This document shows, piece by piece, positions 1-9,372 of a DNA stretch of 28,602 nt. The notes under the pieces were generated by a model. That model made no database searches and was not told where the DNA came from. It worked only from the letters and a program-made list of their open reading frames with translations. Numbering within the stretch: position 1 is the first letter of the stretch; every line of letters begins with the position of its first letter. The position numbers were made by a program, and so were the translations under genes. Source of the DNA: Kineosphaera sp032229625 (GTDB lineage: Bacteria; Actinomycetota; Actinomycetes; Actinomycetales; Dermatophilaceae). The DNA is taken from NCBI GenBank assembly GCA_032229625.1, contig JAVTVZ010000209.1:1-28602 (forward strand). Direction: 5' to 3'.

Positions 1-2259
<2,259 letters not shown>

Positions 2260-2281
2260 GTGCCCAGCGTCGCACGCCCGG

Positions 2282-3145
2282 TCAGCGGCCGCGCAGCTCC
2301 CGGGCCATTCCCTCGAGCCGGTCGATCCGGTTCGCCATCGGCGGATGGGTGGAGAAGAGGTTCTTGACGTCGCCGGCGCGGAAGGGGTTGGCGATCATCA
2401 TGTGCGCGGCGTTCTGCAGCTTGGGGTCCGGCGGCAGCGGCGCGCGCTGGGTGCCGAGCTCGAGCTTGCGCAGCGCGTCGGCCAGGGCCAGCGGGTCGCC
2501 GGTGAGCTTGGCCCCGTCCTCGTCGGCGTCGTATTCGCGGGTCCGGCTGATCGACATCTGGATCACCGACGCGGCCAGCGGCGCGAGCAGCGCCATCGCG
2601 AACATCGCGATCGGGTTCGGCCGGTTCTCCCCGCTGCCGCCGCCGAAGAACATCGCCATCTGCGCGACGGAGGTGATGATGCCGGCGAGCGCCGCAGCGA
2701 CGGAGGACGTGAGGATGTCGCGGTTGTAGACGTGCATCAGCTCGTGCCCCAGGACGCCGCGCAGCTCACGCTCGTCGAGGAGGTCGAGGATGCCCTCGGT
2801 GCAGCAGACGGCGGCGTGCGAGGGGTTGCGGCCGGTCGCGAAGGCGTTCGGCGCGCGCGTCGGGGAGATGTAGAGGGCCGGCATCGGCTTGCCCGCCGTG
2901 GCGGACAGCTCGCGGACGATGCGATACATCGCCGGCGCCTCCTCCTCGGTGACGGGCGAGGCCTGCATGGCGCGGATCGCGATCTTGTCGCTGTTCCAGT
3001 AGCCGTAGAAGGTCATGCCCACGCCGACGAGGGCGAAGAGCCAGAGATAACGGCCGCCCCCGATGAGGGAGCCGATCCCCAGGAGGATGGCGAAGATGAC
3101 GCCGAACAGCGCGGCCGTCTTCACGCCGTTGTAGTGCTTGGTCAT
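2282..3145 (-). CDS. htpX: Protease HtpX homolog (M48 membrane zinc metalloprotease)
   Basis: Membrane-bound endopeptidase involved in quality control of membrane proteins. The 287-residue product has two N-terminal hydrophobic segments (about 10-29 and 33-50), the zinc motif HELMH at 134-138, a following hydrophobic pair (about 146-167 and 178-199), and the third ligand Glu204 in RTREYDAD. The THPPM motif near 267 is typical of the family. Length matches family norm (about 280-300). The ATG at 3145 was chosen over upstream in-frame codons because the protein then begins with the short basic leader and first membrane segment seen in homologs; no convincing Shine-Dalgarno sequence is visible. 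Its upstream region holds a four-copy 11-bp repeat. In Mycobacterium tuberculosis htpX lies near menJ and a prenyl synthase gene, and those neighbours are also found in this window, though rearranged. Confidence 0.96.
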   Translation of the reverse strand: MTKHYNGVKTAALFGVIFAILLGIGSLIGGGRYLWLFALVGVGMTFYGYWNSDKIAIRAMQASPVTEEEAPAMYRIVRELSATAGKPMPALYISPTRAPNAFATGRNPSHAAVCCTEGILDLLDERELRGVLGHELMHVYNRDILTSSVAAALAGIITSVAQMAMFFGGGSGENRPNPIAMFAMALLAPLAASVIQMSISRTREYDADEDGAKLTGDPLALADALRKLELGTQRAPLPPDPKLQNAAHMMIANPFRAGDVKNLFSTHPPMANRIDRLEGMARELRGR

Positions 3146-3182
3146 GGCAGGTCCAACGTCCCCGGGCCCGTTCACTGTTCCG

Positions 3183-3226
3183 CGCCTGATCCGCGCCTGA
3201 TCCGCGTGTGATCCGCGCCTGATCCG
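3183..3226. repeat. 11-bp direct repeat array upstream of htpX, four units
   Basis: Read on the minus strand, the unit CGGATCAGGCG occurs four times without gaps (one copy has two changes, CGGATCACACG), followed by a degenerate fifth beginning CGGAACAG. The 11-bp period is close to one helical turn, so each copy faces the same side of DNA. The array ends about 38 bases upstream of the htpX start codon. Confidence 0.85.
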
Positions 3227-3334
3227 AGACGCCGACCCCCACGCCTGTCTCATAGGACGGACGGTCGTCCCAGAAGCGGAATACCGGACGGGGGCCCGGG
3301 CGTCACACCTACCGGGTCCATGGACGAGCGCGAA

Positions 3335-3350
3335 CCTACGCCACCGTAGG
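3335..3350. promoter_or_regulatory. Operator-like inverted repeat upstream of korA
   Basis: Perfect 6-bp arms CCTACG and CGTAGG flank a 4-base centre, about 83 bases upstream of the korA ATG. It could be a regulator site or an RNA hairpin; sequence alone does not decide. Confidence 0.4.
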
Positions 3351-3432
3351 AAGTCCCCTACCATGGCCTCCGGCGGCCTGCGGGCCGCTCGCCCCTGAAG
3401 TCGGTTCTTCGGAAGCCTGGTGAGTGCAGCTC

Positions 3433-5406
3433 ATGTCAGTCAAGCAGGTCCAACAGCTCGATCGCGTGACGATCCGATTCGCCGGTGACTCCGGCGACGG
3501 CATGCAGCTGACGGGCGATCGCTTCACGAGCGAGACAGCGGCGCTCGGCAACGACTTGTCGACCCTGCCGAATTTCCCCGCGGAGATCCGCGCCCCCCAG
3601 GGCACGCTGCCCGGCGTCTCGAGCTTCCAGCTCAACTTCGCCGACCACGACGTGCTCACCCCTGGCGACGCCCCCGACGTGCTCGTCGCGATGAACCCGG
3701 CGGCGCTGAAGGCCAACCTCGGCGACCTGCGCCGCGGCGGCGTGATCATCGCCGACCAGGACGAGTTCTCGCGCCGCAACCTCGCCAAGGTCGGCTACAC
3801 CGCCAACCCGCTGGAGGACGACTCGCTGGAGTCGTGGCACGTCCACGCGCTGCCGCTGACGTCGATCACGGTCGAGGCGCTCAGCGACTTCGACCTGACC
3901 CGCAAGGAGAAGGAGCGGGCGAAGAACATGTTCGCTCTCGGCCTGCTCTCCTGGCTGTACACGCGGCCGATGGAGGGCACGCGGGCGTTCCTGAAGGCGA
4001 AGTTCGCCAAGAAGCCCGAGGTGCTCGGCGCCAACCTCACGGCCCTGACCGCCGGATACCACTACGGCGAGACGACCGAGGACTTCGCGGTCAGCTACGA
4101 GGTGGCACCCGCGCAGATGCCGCCGGGCACCTACCGCAACATCACCGGCAACCTGGCGACCGCCTACGGGCTGGCCGCGGCCGCGCACCGCAGCGGCCTG
4201 CCGCTCGTGCTCGGCAGCTACCCCATCACCCCCGCCTCGGACATCCTGCACACGCTCTCGGGCCTCAAGCGCTACGGCGTGACGACGATCCAGGCCGAGG
4301 ACGAGATCGCCGGCGTCGGCATCGCCCTCGGCGCGAGCTTCGCCGGCGCACTCGGCGTCACGACGACCTCCGGGCCGGGGCTCGCGCTCAAGGCCGAGAC
4401 GATCGGGCTCGCGATGTCCGTCGAGCTGCCTCTCGTCGTCGTCGACGTGCAGCGCGGCGGCCCCTCGACCGGCCTGCCCACCAAGACCGAGCAGGCCGAC
4501 CTGCTGCAGGCCATGTACGGCCGCAACGGCGAGTCGCCGGTCGCGGTGATCGCGCCGCGCACCCCGACCGACTGCTTCGCCATGGCGATGGAGGCCGTGC
4601 GGATCGCCACGACCTACCGCACGCCGGTGATCCTGCTCTCCGACGGCTATCTGGCCAACGGCTCCGAGCCGTGGCGCATCCCGGCGGTCGCCGACCTGCC
4701 CGCGCTGCCCATCGACTTCGCGACCGAGCCCAACGGTCAGGACGCCAAGGGCAACCCGACCTTCCACCCCTACCTGCGCGACCCGGAGACGCTCGCGCGG
4801 CCGTGGGCGATCCCCGGCACGCCGGGCCTGGAGCACCGCCTCGGCGGCATCGAGAAGGCCGACGTCACCGGCAACATCTCCTACGACCCGGCCAACCACG
4901 ACACGATGACGCGGCTGCGGGCCGCCAAGATCGAGGGCATCGAGGTGCCCGACCTCGAGGTCGACGACCCGAGCGGCGAGGCCGAGCTGCTCGTGCTCGG
5001 CTGGGGCTCGACGTTCGGCCCCGTCAGCTCCGCGATCCGCAAGCTGCGGGCCTCCGGTCTGCGCGTCGCCCAGGCGCACCTGCAGTATCTGAACCCGATG
5101 CCGGCCAACACCGGTGAAGTGCTGCGACGCTACCGGCGAGTGCTCATCCCGGAGATGAACATGGGGCAGCTGTCCCTGCTCATCCGCGGCACGTATCTCG
5201 TCGACGCACACTCCTATACCGCGGTCCGCGGGCTCCCCTTCTCCTCCGCCGAGCTCGTCGAGGTCATCGCCGCGTCGCTCGGCGACCTCGACGCCGCCGC
5301 CGAGCGCCCCGAGGCCCCGGAGAGCCAGGAGCCGGCCGAGCCGCCCATCGCCGCGCCCGGCGGGGACTCCGCCACCGCGGACGTGCCCTCCCCCGCGAGC
5401 GCCTGA
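3433..5406 (+). CDS. korA: 2-oxoacid:ferredoxin oxidoreductase, fused gamma-alpha subunit (probably 2-oxoglutarate)
   Basis: Subunit of the CoA-dependent enzyme that oxidatively decarboxylates 2-oxoglutarate to succinyl-CoA and reduces ferredoxin. The 657-residue protein joins a gamma domain (about 13-200, beginning with the FAGDSGDGMQ motif) to the alpha domain (about 238-480), where SYPITPASD (262-270), QAEDEIA (287-293), SGPG (313-316) and RGGPSTGLPTK (341-351) are visible. A transketolase C-terminal-like domain follows, then a Pro/Ala/Glu-rich tail of about 35 residues. The ATG at 3433 is preferred because GGTGAG lies 8 bases upstream; an in-frame GTG at 3424 would add three residues and overlaps that site. 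korB follows after 43 bases. The fused layout matches mycobacterial KorA. Substrate is inferred from overall similarity; no ferredoxin gene is present in the window. Confidence 0.94.
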   Translation: MSVKQVQQLDRVTIRFAGDSGDGMQLTGDRFTSETAALGNDLSTLPNFPAEIRAPQGTLPGVSSFQLNFADHDVLTPGDAPDVLVAMNPAALKANLGDLRRGGVIIADQDEFSRRNLAKVGYTANPLEDDSLESWHVHALPLTSITVEALSDFDLTRKEKERAKNMFALGLLSWLYTRPMEGTRAFLKAKFAKKPEVLGANLTALTAGYHYGETTEDFAVSYEVAPAQMPPGTYRNITGNLATAYGLAAAAHRSGLPLVLGSYPITPASDILHTLSGLKRYGVTTIQAEDEIAGVGIALGASFAGALGVTTTSGPGLALKAETIGLAMSVELPLVVVDVQRGGPSTGLPTKTEQADLLQAMYGRNGESPVAVIAPRTPTDCFAMAMEAVRIATTYRTPVILLSDGYLANGSEPWRIPAVADLPALPIDFATEPNGQDAKGNPTFHPYLRDPETLARPWAIPGTPGLEHRLGGIEKADVTGNISYDPANHDTMTRLRAAKIEGIEVPDLEVDDPSGEAELLVLGWGSTFGPVSSAIRKLRASGLRVAQAHLQYLNPMPANTGEVLRRYRRVLIPEMNMGQLSLLIRGTYLVDAHSYTAVRGLPFSSAELVEVIAASLGDLDAAAERPEAPESQEPAEPPIAAPGGDSATADVPSPASA

Positions 5407-5449
5407 GCGCCCGCCCCACCGTCGAACATCTGCTGAATCGAGGACCAGG

Positions 5450-6526
5450 ATGAGCATCGACCTCGGGATGCCGAGCATCGGCACCCACGGCGTGCCGCGG
5501 CTGCCGGACGACGCCCCCGCGCTGACGAAGAAGGACTTCACCTCCGACCAGGAGGTGCGCTGGTGCCCCGGCTGCGGGGACTACGCGATCCTCGCGGCCG
5601 TGCAGAGCTTCCTGCCGCAGCTGGGGCTCAAGCGCGAGAACATCGTCTTCATCTCGGGCATCGGGTGCAGCTCGCGCTTCCCCTACTACCTCGACACCTA
5701 CGGGATGCACTCGATCCACGGGCGAGCACCGGCCATCGCGACCGGCCTGGCGACGACCCGCGAGGACCTGTCGGTGTGGGTCGTCACGGGTGACGGCGAC
5801 GCGCTGTCCATCGGCGGCAACCACCTCATCCACGCGCTGCGCCGCAACGTCAACCTCAAGATCCTGCTCTTCAACAACCGGATCTACGGCCTGACCAAGG
5901 GGCAGTACTCCCCCACGTCCGAGCCCGGCATCATCACGAAGTCGACGCCGGTCGGGTCGGTCGACGCACCGTTCAACCCGGTGGCGCTCGCGCTCGGCGC
6001 CGGCGCGACCTTCGTGGCGCGCACCATGGACTCCGACCGCAAGCACCTCACCGAGACGCTCGCCGCGGCGGCCCGCCACCGCGGCGCGGCGCTCGTCGAG
6101 ATCTACCAGAACTGCCCGATCTTCAACGACGGCGCGTTCGAGGTGCTCAAGGACCGCACGCAGGCTCAGGCGCGCATCCTGCACCTCATCGACAAGGAGC
6201 CCGTGCGGGCCGGGGACCACCACGTGCTGGTGCGCACCCCCAAGGGTGAGCTCGACGTCGTCGGCACGAGCGCGGTCAACGGCGGCTCGATCGTCACGCA
6301 CGACGCGCAGGCCGACAACCCCTCCGCCGCGTTCGCCATCGCCCAGCTCGACGGCCCCGGCATGGCGCACGTGCCGATGGGCATCTTCCGCTCGGTGTCG
6401 CGGCCGGCCTACGACGACCAGGTGCGGGCTCAGGTCGCAGGCGCGGTCGCCGGCAACGGCGGTCCCGTCGACGACGACGATCTGGCGGCGCTGCTGTCGG
6501 GCAAGGACACGTGGACAGTGGCCTGA
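5450..6526 (+). CDS. korB: 2-oxoacid:ferredoxin oxidoreductase beta subunit
   Basis: Catalytic thiamine diphosphate and 4Fe-4S subunit that pairs with KorA. The 358-residue protein shows the cluster cysteines Cys39 and Cys42 (CPGCGD), Cys73 (GIGCSS) and Cys222 (QNCPIF). The thiamine diphosphate/Mg motif starts at GDG (114-116) and ends with the NN pair at 142-143. The GLTKGQYSPTS stretch (147-157) is typical of 2-oxoglutarate and related beta subunits. A GAGGA ribosome-binding site sits 5 bases before the ATG. It is co-transcribed with korA (43-base gap), and its last 16 bases overlap the next gene, rarD, in another frame. Length fits the family (about 340-370). Confidence 0.96.
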   Translation: MSIDLGMPSIGTHGVPRLPDDAPALTKKDFTSDQEVRWCPGCGDYAILAAVQSFLPQLGLKRENIVFISGIGCSSRFPYYLDTYGMHSIHGRAPAIATGLATTREDLSVWVVTGDGDALSIGGNHLIHALRRNVNLKILLFNNRIYGLTKGQYSPTSEPGIITKSTPVGSVDAPFNPVALALGAGATFVARTMDSDRKHLTETLAAAARHRGAALVEIYQNCPIFNDGAFEVLKDRTQAQARILHLIDKEPVRAGDHHVLVRTPKGELDVVGTSAVNGGSIVTHDAQADNPSAAFAIAQLDGPGMAHVPMGIFRSVSRPAYDDQVRAQVAGAVAGNGGPVDDDDLAALLSGKDTWTVA

Positions 6527-7437
6527 CGGGCCCGAGCCGCTCGGAGACGCGCCTCGGCACGATCTACGGGCTGGGCGCCTACATGCTGTGGGGCGCGATG
6601 CCCTTCTATTTCCTCTCGCTCGCGCCGTCGGGCGCGTGGGAGATCCTGCTCCACCGCATCCTGTGGAGCGCGGCGCTGTGCTGCGTCGTGCTCGTCGTCA
6701 TGCGGCAGGCGCGACCCCTGCTGGCGGCGCTGCGTGACCCGCGGCGGCTGGCGGGGGTCACGCTCGCCGGGCTGCTCATCGCGGCCAACTGGACCATCTA
6801 CCTCATCGCGGTGACGTCGGGTCACGTCACCGACGCGGCGCTCGGCTACTTCCTCAACCCCCTGGTCAGCGTCGCGCTCGGCCTACTCGAGCTGCGCGAG
6901 TCGATCAGCCGCCGGCAGGCGACCGCTGTCGCGATCGGCGCCGCCGGCGGGCTGTACCTGTCGGTGGCGACCGGGTCCGTGCCGTGGATCGCGCTCGGCC
7001 TCGCGTTCTCCTTCGGCACCTACGGGCTGGTCAAGAAGCGTCTCGGCGCGCAACTGACGGCCATCCAGAGCCTGACCGCCGAGACGGTCGTGCTGGCGCC
7101 CTTCGCGGCCCTGGCCTGCGCGTGGCTCGTCACGGCCGGCGCCTCGACGTTCGGCTCCCACGGGCCCGCACACGCACTGCTGCTGGCCTCGACGGGCGTC
7201 GTGACGGCGGTGCCGCTGCTGATGTTCGCCGCCGCCGCGCGGCGCGTCACGCTCGTGGCGATCGGGCTCATGCAGTTCGTCGCGCCGGTCCTGCAGTTCC
7301 TCAGCGGGCTCGCGCTCGGCGAGCCGATGTCGGCGGCACGCTGGACCGGCTTCGCGATCGTGTGGGTGGCGCTGGTCGTCCTCGTCGTCGACGTCCTGGG
7401 CCAGTCCGTGCCGTCACGACGCCCACGCGCCTCCTAG
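6511..7437 (+). CDS. rarD: RarD-type EamA/DMT-superfamily permease
   Basis: Predicted inner-membrane drug/metabolite transporter of the RarD subfamily; the substrate is unknown. The 308-residue protein is almost entirely hydrophobic with about ten membrane segments. RarD-like features include the N-terminal GAYMLWGAMPFYF segment, LLHRILWS, and ANWTIYLIAV near residue 91. The assigned GTG at 6511 lies within the end of korB (16-base overlap, different frame) and has AAGGA just upstream. The next in-frame candidates would cut into the first membrane segment region. The overlap suggests translation coupled to korAB, but any functional link to oxoacid metabolism is unknown. It converges with tetR, 55 bases apart. 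Confidence 0.9.
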   Translation: MDSGLTGPSRSETRLGTIYGLGAYMLWGAMPFYFLSLAPSGAWEILLHRILWSAALCCVVLVVMRQARPLLAALRDPRRLAGVTLAGLLIAANWTIYLIAVTSGHVTDAALGYFLNPLVSVALGLLELRESISRRQATAVAIGAAGGLYLSVATGSVPWIALGLAFSFGTYGLVKKRLGAQLTAIQSLTAETVVLAPFAALACAWLVTAGASTFGSHGPAHALLLASTGVVTAVPLLMFAAAARRVTLVAIGLMQFVAPVLQFLSGLALGEPMSAARWTGFAIVWVALVVLVVDVLGQSVPSRRPRAS

Positions 7438-7469
7438 CCGTCGCCAGGGCTCGGGTTCGGCTCGGTTTC

Positions 7470-7488
7470 GGCTCGACTCACTCGAGCC
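7470..7488. terminator. Stem-loop between convergent rarD and tetR
   Basis: GGCTCGA-ctcac-TCGAGCC forms a perfect 7-bp stem with a 5-base loop in the 55-base gap between the two convergent genes. There is no T-tract on either side, so it would be a non-canonical, possibly bidirectional terminator. Confidence 0.45.
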
Positions 7489-7492
7489 GGCG

Positions 7493-8161
7493 TCAATCCC
7501 CCTGGCCGGGGCTCTCGACGGCGTCCTGCGGCTCCTGCGCGGGCGCGTCGGTGACGGTCAGGACGCCGTGGCGCTCGGCCTCACGCACGATGGTCACCAT
7601 GATGGTGATGAAGGCGTCGAGGACCGCCTGCGTCGCCTCCGCGTCGCGGTCGACGAGCCAGGCCAGCATGATGCCGTCGGTCAGGGCGAGCACCATCCGG
7701 GCGAGCGTGCGCGACGACAGCGCCGCCGAGCCGGTGATGCCCATGCCCTCGGTGATGAAGCTCTCGATGACGTCGAGATACGTCTGGTAGAGCAGCCGCG
7801 CCGCCTCGCCGTCGCCGCGGATCGACCACGCCGCGAGCTCGTAGCTCAGCAGCTGGCGACCAGACGCGTTCTGAGTCACCTCCCAGAAGGTCTGGAAGGC
7901 AGTGCGCACGGTCTCCTCGAAACCGTTGCTCTGCCCGATCGCTTTGGCCACCGGCCCGAGGATCGGCATGGCGAAGGACTCGGCCACGGCGTTGAGCAGG
8001 GCCTCTTTACTGCTGAAGCAGTAGTGCACAACGCCGAGAGAGACGTTGGCCTCGTCGGCGATACGCCGAACCGAGGCAGCGGCGAGGCCCTCGCGAATCG
8101 CAAGGTCGATCGTCGCCTCGATGAGCTGCTCTCGGCGTTGCTCCGCAGGGACTCGGGACAT
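7493..8161 (-). CDS. TetR-family transcriptional regulator
   Basis: DNA-binding repressor-type protein of 222 residues. The N-terminal helix-turn-helix spans about 30-54 (VRRIADEANVSLGVVHYCFSS), the region that contacts DNA in TetR proteins. The C-terminal ligand and dimer domain is divergent, as usual, so the effector cannot be named. The ATG at 8161 gives the family's normal N-terminus; an upstream in-frame GTG would add 22 residues with no domain match. No ribosome-binding site precedes this ATG, but TATCGT lies 7 bases upstream, which fits a leaderless transcript. The upstream region has a repeated TCAAACCTT and a CCGACA-C-TGTCGG palindrome, candidate self-regulatory sites. Targets are unknown; convergent rarD is one possibility. 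Confidence 0.93.
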   Translation of the reverse strand: MSRVPAEQRREQLIEATIDLAIREGLAAASVRRIADEANVSLGVVHYCFSSKEALLNAVAESFAMPILGPVAKAIGQSNGFEETVRTAFQTFWEVTQNASGRQLLSYELAAWSIRGDGEAARLLYQTYLDVIESFITEGMGITGSAALSSRTLARMVLALTDGIMLAWLVDRDAEATQAVLDAFITIMVTIVREAERHGVLTVTDAPAQEPQDAVESPGQGD

Positions 8162-8168
8162 AAGCCAC

Positions 8169-8174
8169 ACGATA
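8169..8174 (-). promoter_or_regulatory. Candidate -10 element of tetR (leaderless)
   Basis: TATCGT on the minus strand matches the actinobacterial TANNNT -10 pattern. It ends 7 bases before the tetR ATG, which would put the transcript start at or next to the start codon. No clear -35 hexamer is seen. Confidence 0.45.
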
Positions 8175-8207
8175 CGGATAGTCGCGGGCGGCGCCGCGTG
8201 TCGAACC

Positions 8208-8264
8208 TCAAACCTTACCGAGCACATACTGTGCCGTTATCAAACCTTGACCCGACACTGTCGG
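8208..8264. promoter_or_regulatory. Candidate operator region upstream of tetR
   Basis: TCAAACCTT occurs at 8208-8216 and again at 8240-8248, 32 bases apart (about three helical turns). A 13-bp palindrome CCGACA-C-TGTCGG lies at 8252-8264. These sites lie upstream of the putative tetR promoter and are plausible binding sites for TetR itself or another regulator. Confidence 0.4.
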
Positions 8265-8308
8265 AAGGCCGACACCCTATGTCGCAGGTCACCCTTTTGA
8301 ACGCTCAA

Positions 8309-8322
8309 CTACCCATGGGTAG
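8309..8322. terminator. Palindrome downstream of the nuo-prenyl synthase operon
   Basis: CTACCCATGGGTAG is a perfect 14-bp palindrome 37 bases beyond the stop codon of the last operon gene. On the minus strand a wider pairing, AACGC with GCGTT, can enclose it, and the sequence then runs into TTCAAAAGG. It could be an imperfect terminator or a protein-binding site. Confidence 0.35.
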
Positions 8323-8358
8323 CGTTGCACCACAGCAGCTTTCGCCAGTAAGGACGAT

Positions 8359-9372
8359 TCAGACCGCGCGGTCGACGACACCGGCGACGAGAGCACGCAA
8401 CGCCCGCACCGCGTCGTTGTCGCCGAGCGGCGCCAACAACTCCTGCGAAGAGGCCGCGTAGTCGCGCGTGTGCTGCGCCGCCCGCTCCATCGCAGGGTTC
8501 GCCCGCAGCAGCGCCAGCGCCTCCGCGTGCCGCTGCGGGTCGCGCAGGTCGCCGTCGAGCAGCTCCAGGAGCCGCGCGTCGCCCGGCTCCGCGGCCTGGC
8601 GCACATACAGCGTCGGCAGGGTGTCGACGCCCTCGCGCAGGTCGGTGCCCGGCTCCTTGCCGGAGACCCCGCTGTCGCCGGCGATGTCGAGCAGGTCGTC
8701 GGCCAGCTGGAAGGCGACGCCGAGGCGCTCACCGTAGGCGCGCAGGATCTCGACGGTCTCCTCGTCGGCACCGGCGAACATCGCGCCGTAGCGCGCGGCC
8801 GTCGCGATGAGCACGCCGGTCTTGTCGGCCAGCACCTGCAGGTAGTAGTCGACCGGGTCCGCACCGGCCGGCTGCGGACGGGCGTCGCGGATCTGCCCGG
8901 CGCACAGCCGCACGAACGTCTCCGCCTGGATCTTGACCGCGTGCGCGCCGAGGTCGGCCACCACCGAGCTCGCCGTGCCGAAGAGGAGATCGCCGACGAG
9001 GATGGCGGTCGTGTTGTCGTACTGGGCGTTGACGCTGGGCACGCCACGGCGCAGGTCGGCACCGTCCATGACGTCGTCGTGATACAGCGACGCGAGGTGC
9101 GTCAGCTCGACGGCGGCCGCCGCCGCGACGACCCGGTCGTCGACGGGCCCGTCCGGCGCGGCGACCCGGGCGCTGAGCACGGTCAGCATCGGGCGGAAGC
9201 GTTTGCCGCCCGCGGCGAAGAGGTGCCCCGCGGCTTGGGCGATGAAGGGGTCGTCGTGGTCCACCGCCCGCGCGAGGAAGGCCTCGACGCGTGCGACGTC
9301 CGCGAGGACGGCGGTCGTCAGCTCCGGCGAGGCGCCGGGCAGCGCACTGATGCTCGCGCCGCCCGACGTCAT
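8359..9372 (-). CDS. Long-chain polyprenyl diphosphate synthase
   Basis: Trans-prenyltransferase that condenses isopentenyl diphosphate units to build a long isoprenoid diphosphate, probably the menaquinone side chain. The 337-residue protein has GKRFRP (56-61), the first aspartate-rich motif DDVMD (99-103) and the second DDLLD (225-229). The residues five and four before the first motif are Ala94 and Ser95. Small residues there are known to allow long products, as in Thermotoga octaprenyl diphosphate synthase, while aromatic ones limit length. Its ATG overlaps the nuoN stop by four bases (ATGA), making it the last gene of the nuo operon. The family is certain; the product chain length (C35 to C45) is inference. 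Related names are ispB, hepT and grcC1. Confidence 0.93.
   Translation of the reverse strand: MTSGGASISALPGASPELTTAVLADVARVEAFLARAVDHDDPFIAQAAGHLFAAGGKRFRPMLTVLSARVAAPDGPVDDRVVAAAAAVELTHLASLYHDDVMDGADLRRGVPSVNAQYDNTTAILVGDLLFGTASSVVADLGAHAVKIQAETFVRLCAGQIRDARPQPAGADPVDYYLQVLADKTGVLIATAARYGAMFAGADEETVEILRAYGERLGVAFQLADDLLDIAGDSGVSGKEPGTDLREGVDTLPTLYVRQAAEPGDARLLELLDGDLRDPQRHAEALALLRANPAMERAAQHTRDYAASSQELLAPLGDNDAVRALRALVAGVVDRAV

Larger units (their letters stand above)
3146..3432. promoter_or_regulatory. Divergent htpX/korA intergenic region
   Basis: These 287 bases separate the divergent htpX and korA genes and must hold promoters for both. Visible structure: an 11-bp tandem repeat on the htpX side, an inverted repeat CCTACG-ccac-CGTAGG at 3335-3350, and a GC stem-loop GCGGCC-tgcg-GGCCGC at 3373-3388 on the korA side. 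No textbook -35/-10 pair stands out on either strand. A HAIR-type heat-shock operator for HspR was looked for and not found. No coding sequence is supported here. Confidence 0.6.

Noticed and set aside
3436..5541. A 701-codon minus-strand open frame opposite korA
   Set aside because: Low-complexity Arg/Gly/Val content and no motif; the plus strand is clearly korA with a good ribosome-binding site.
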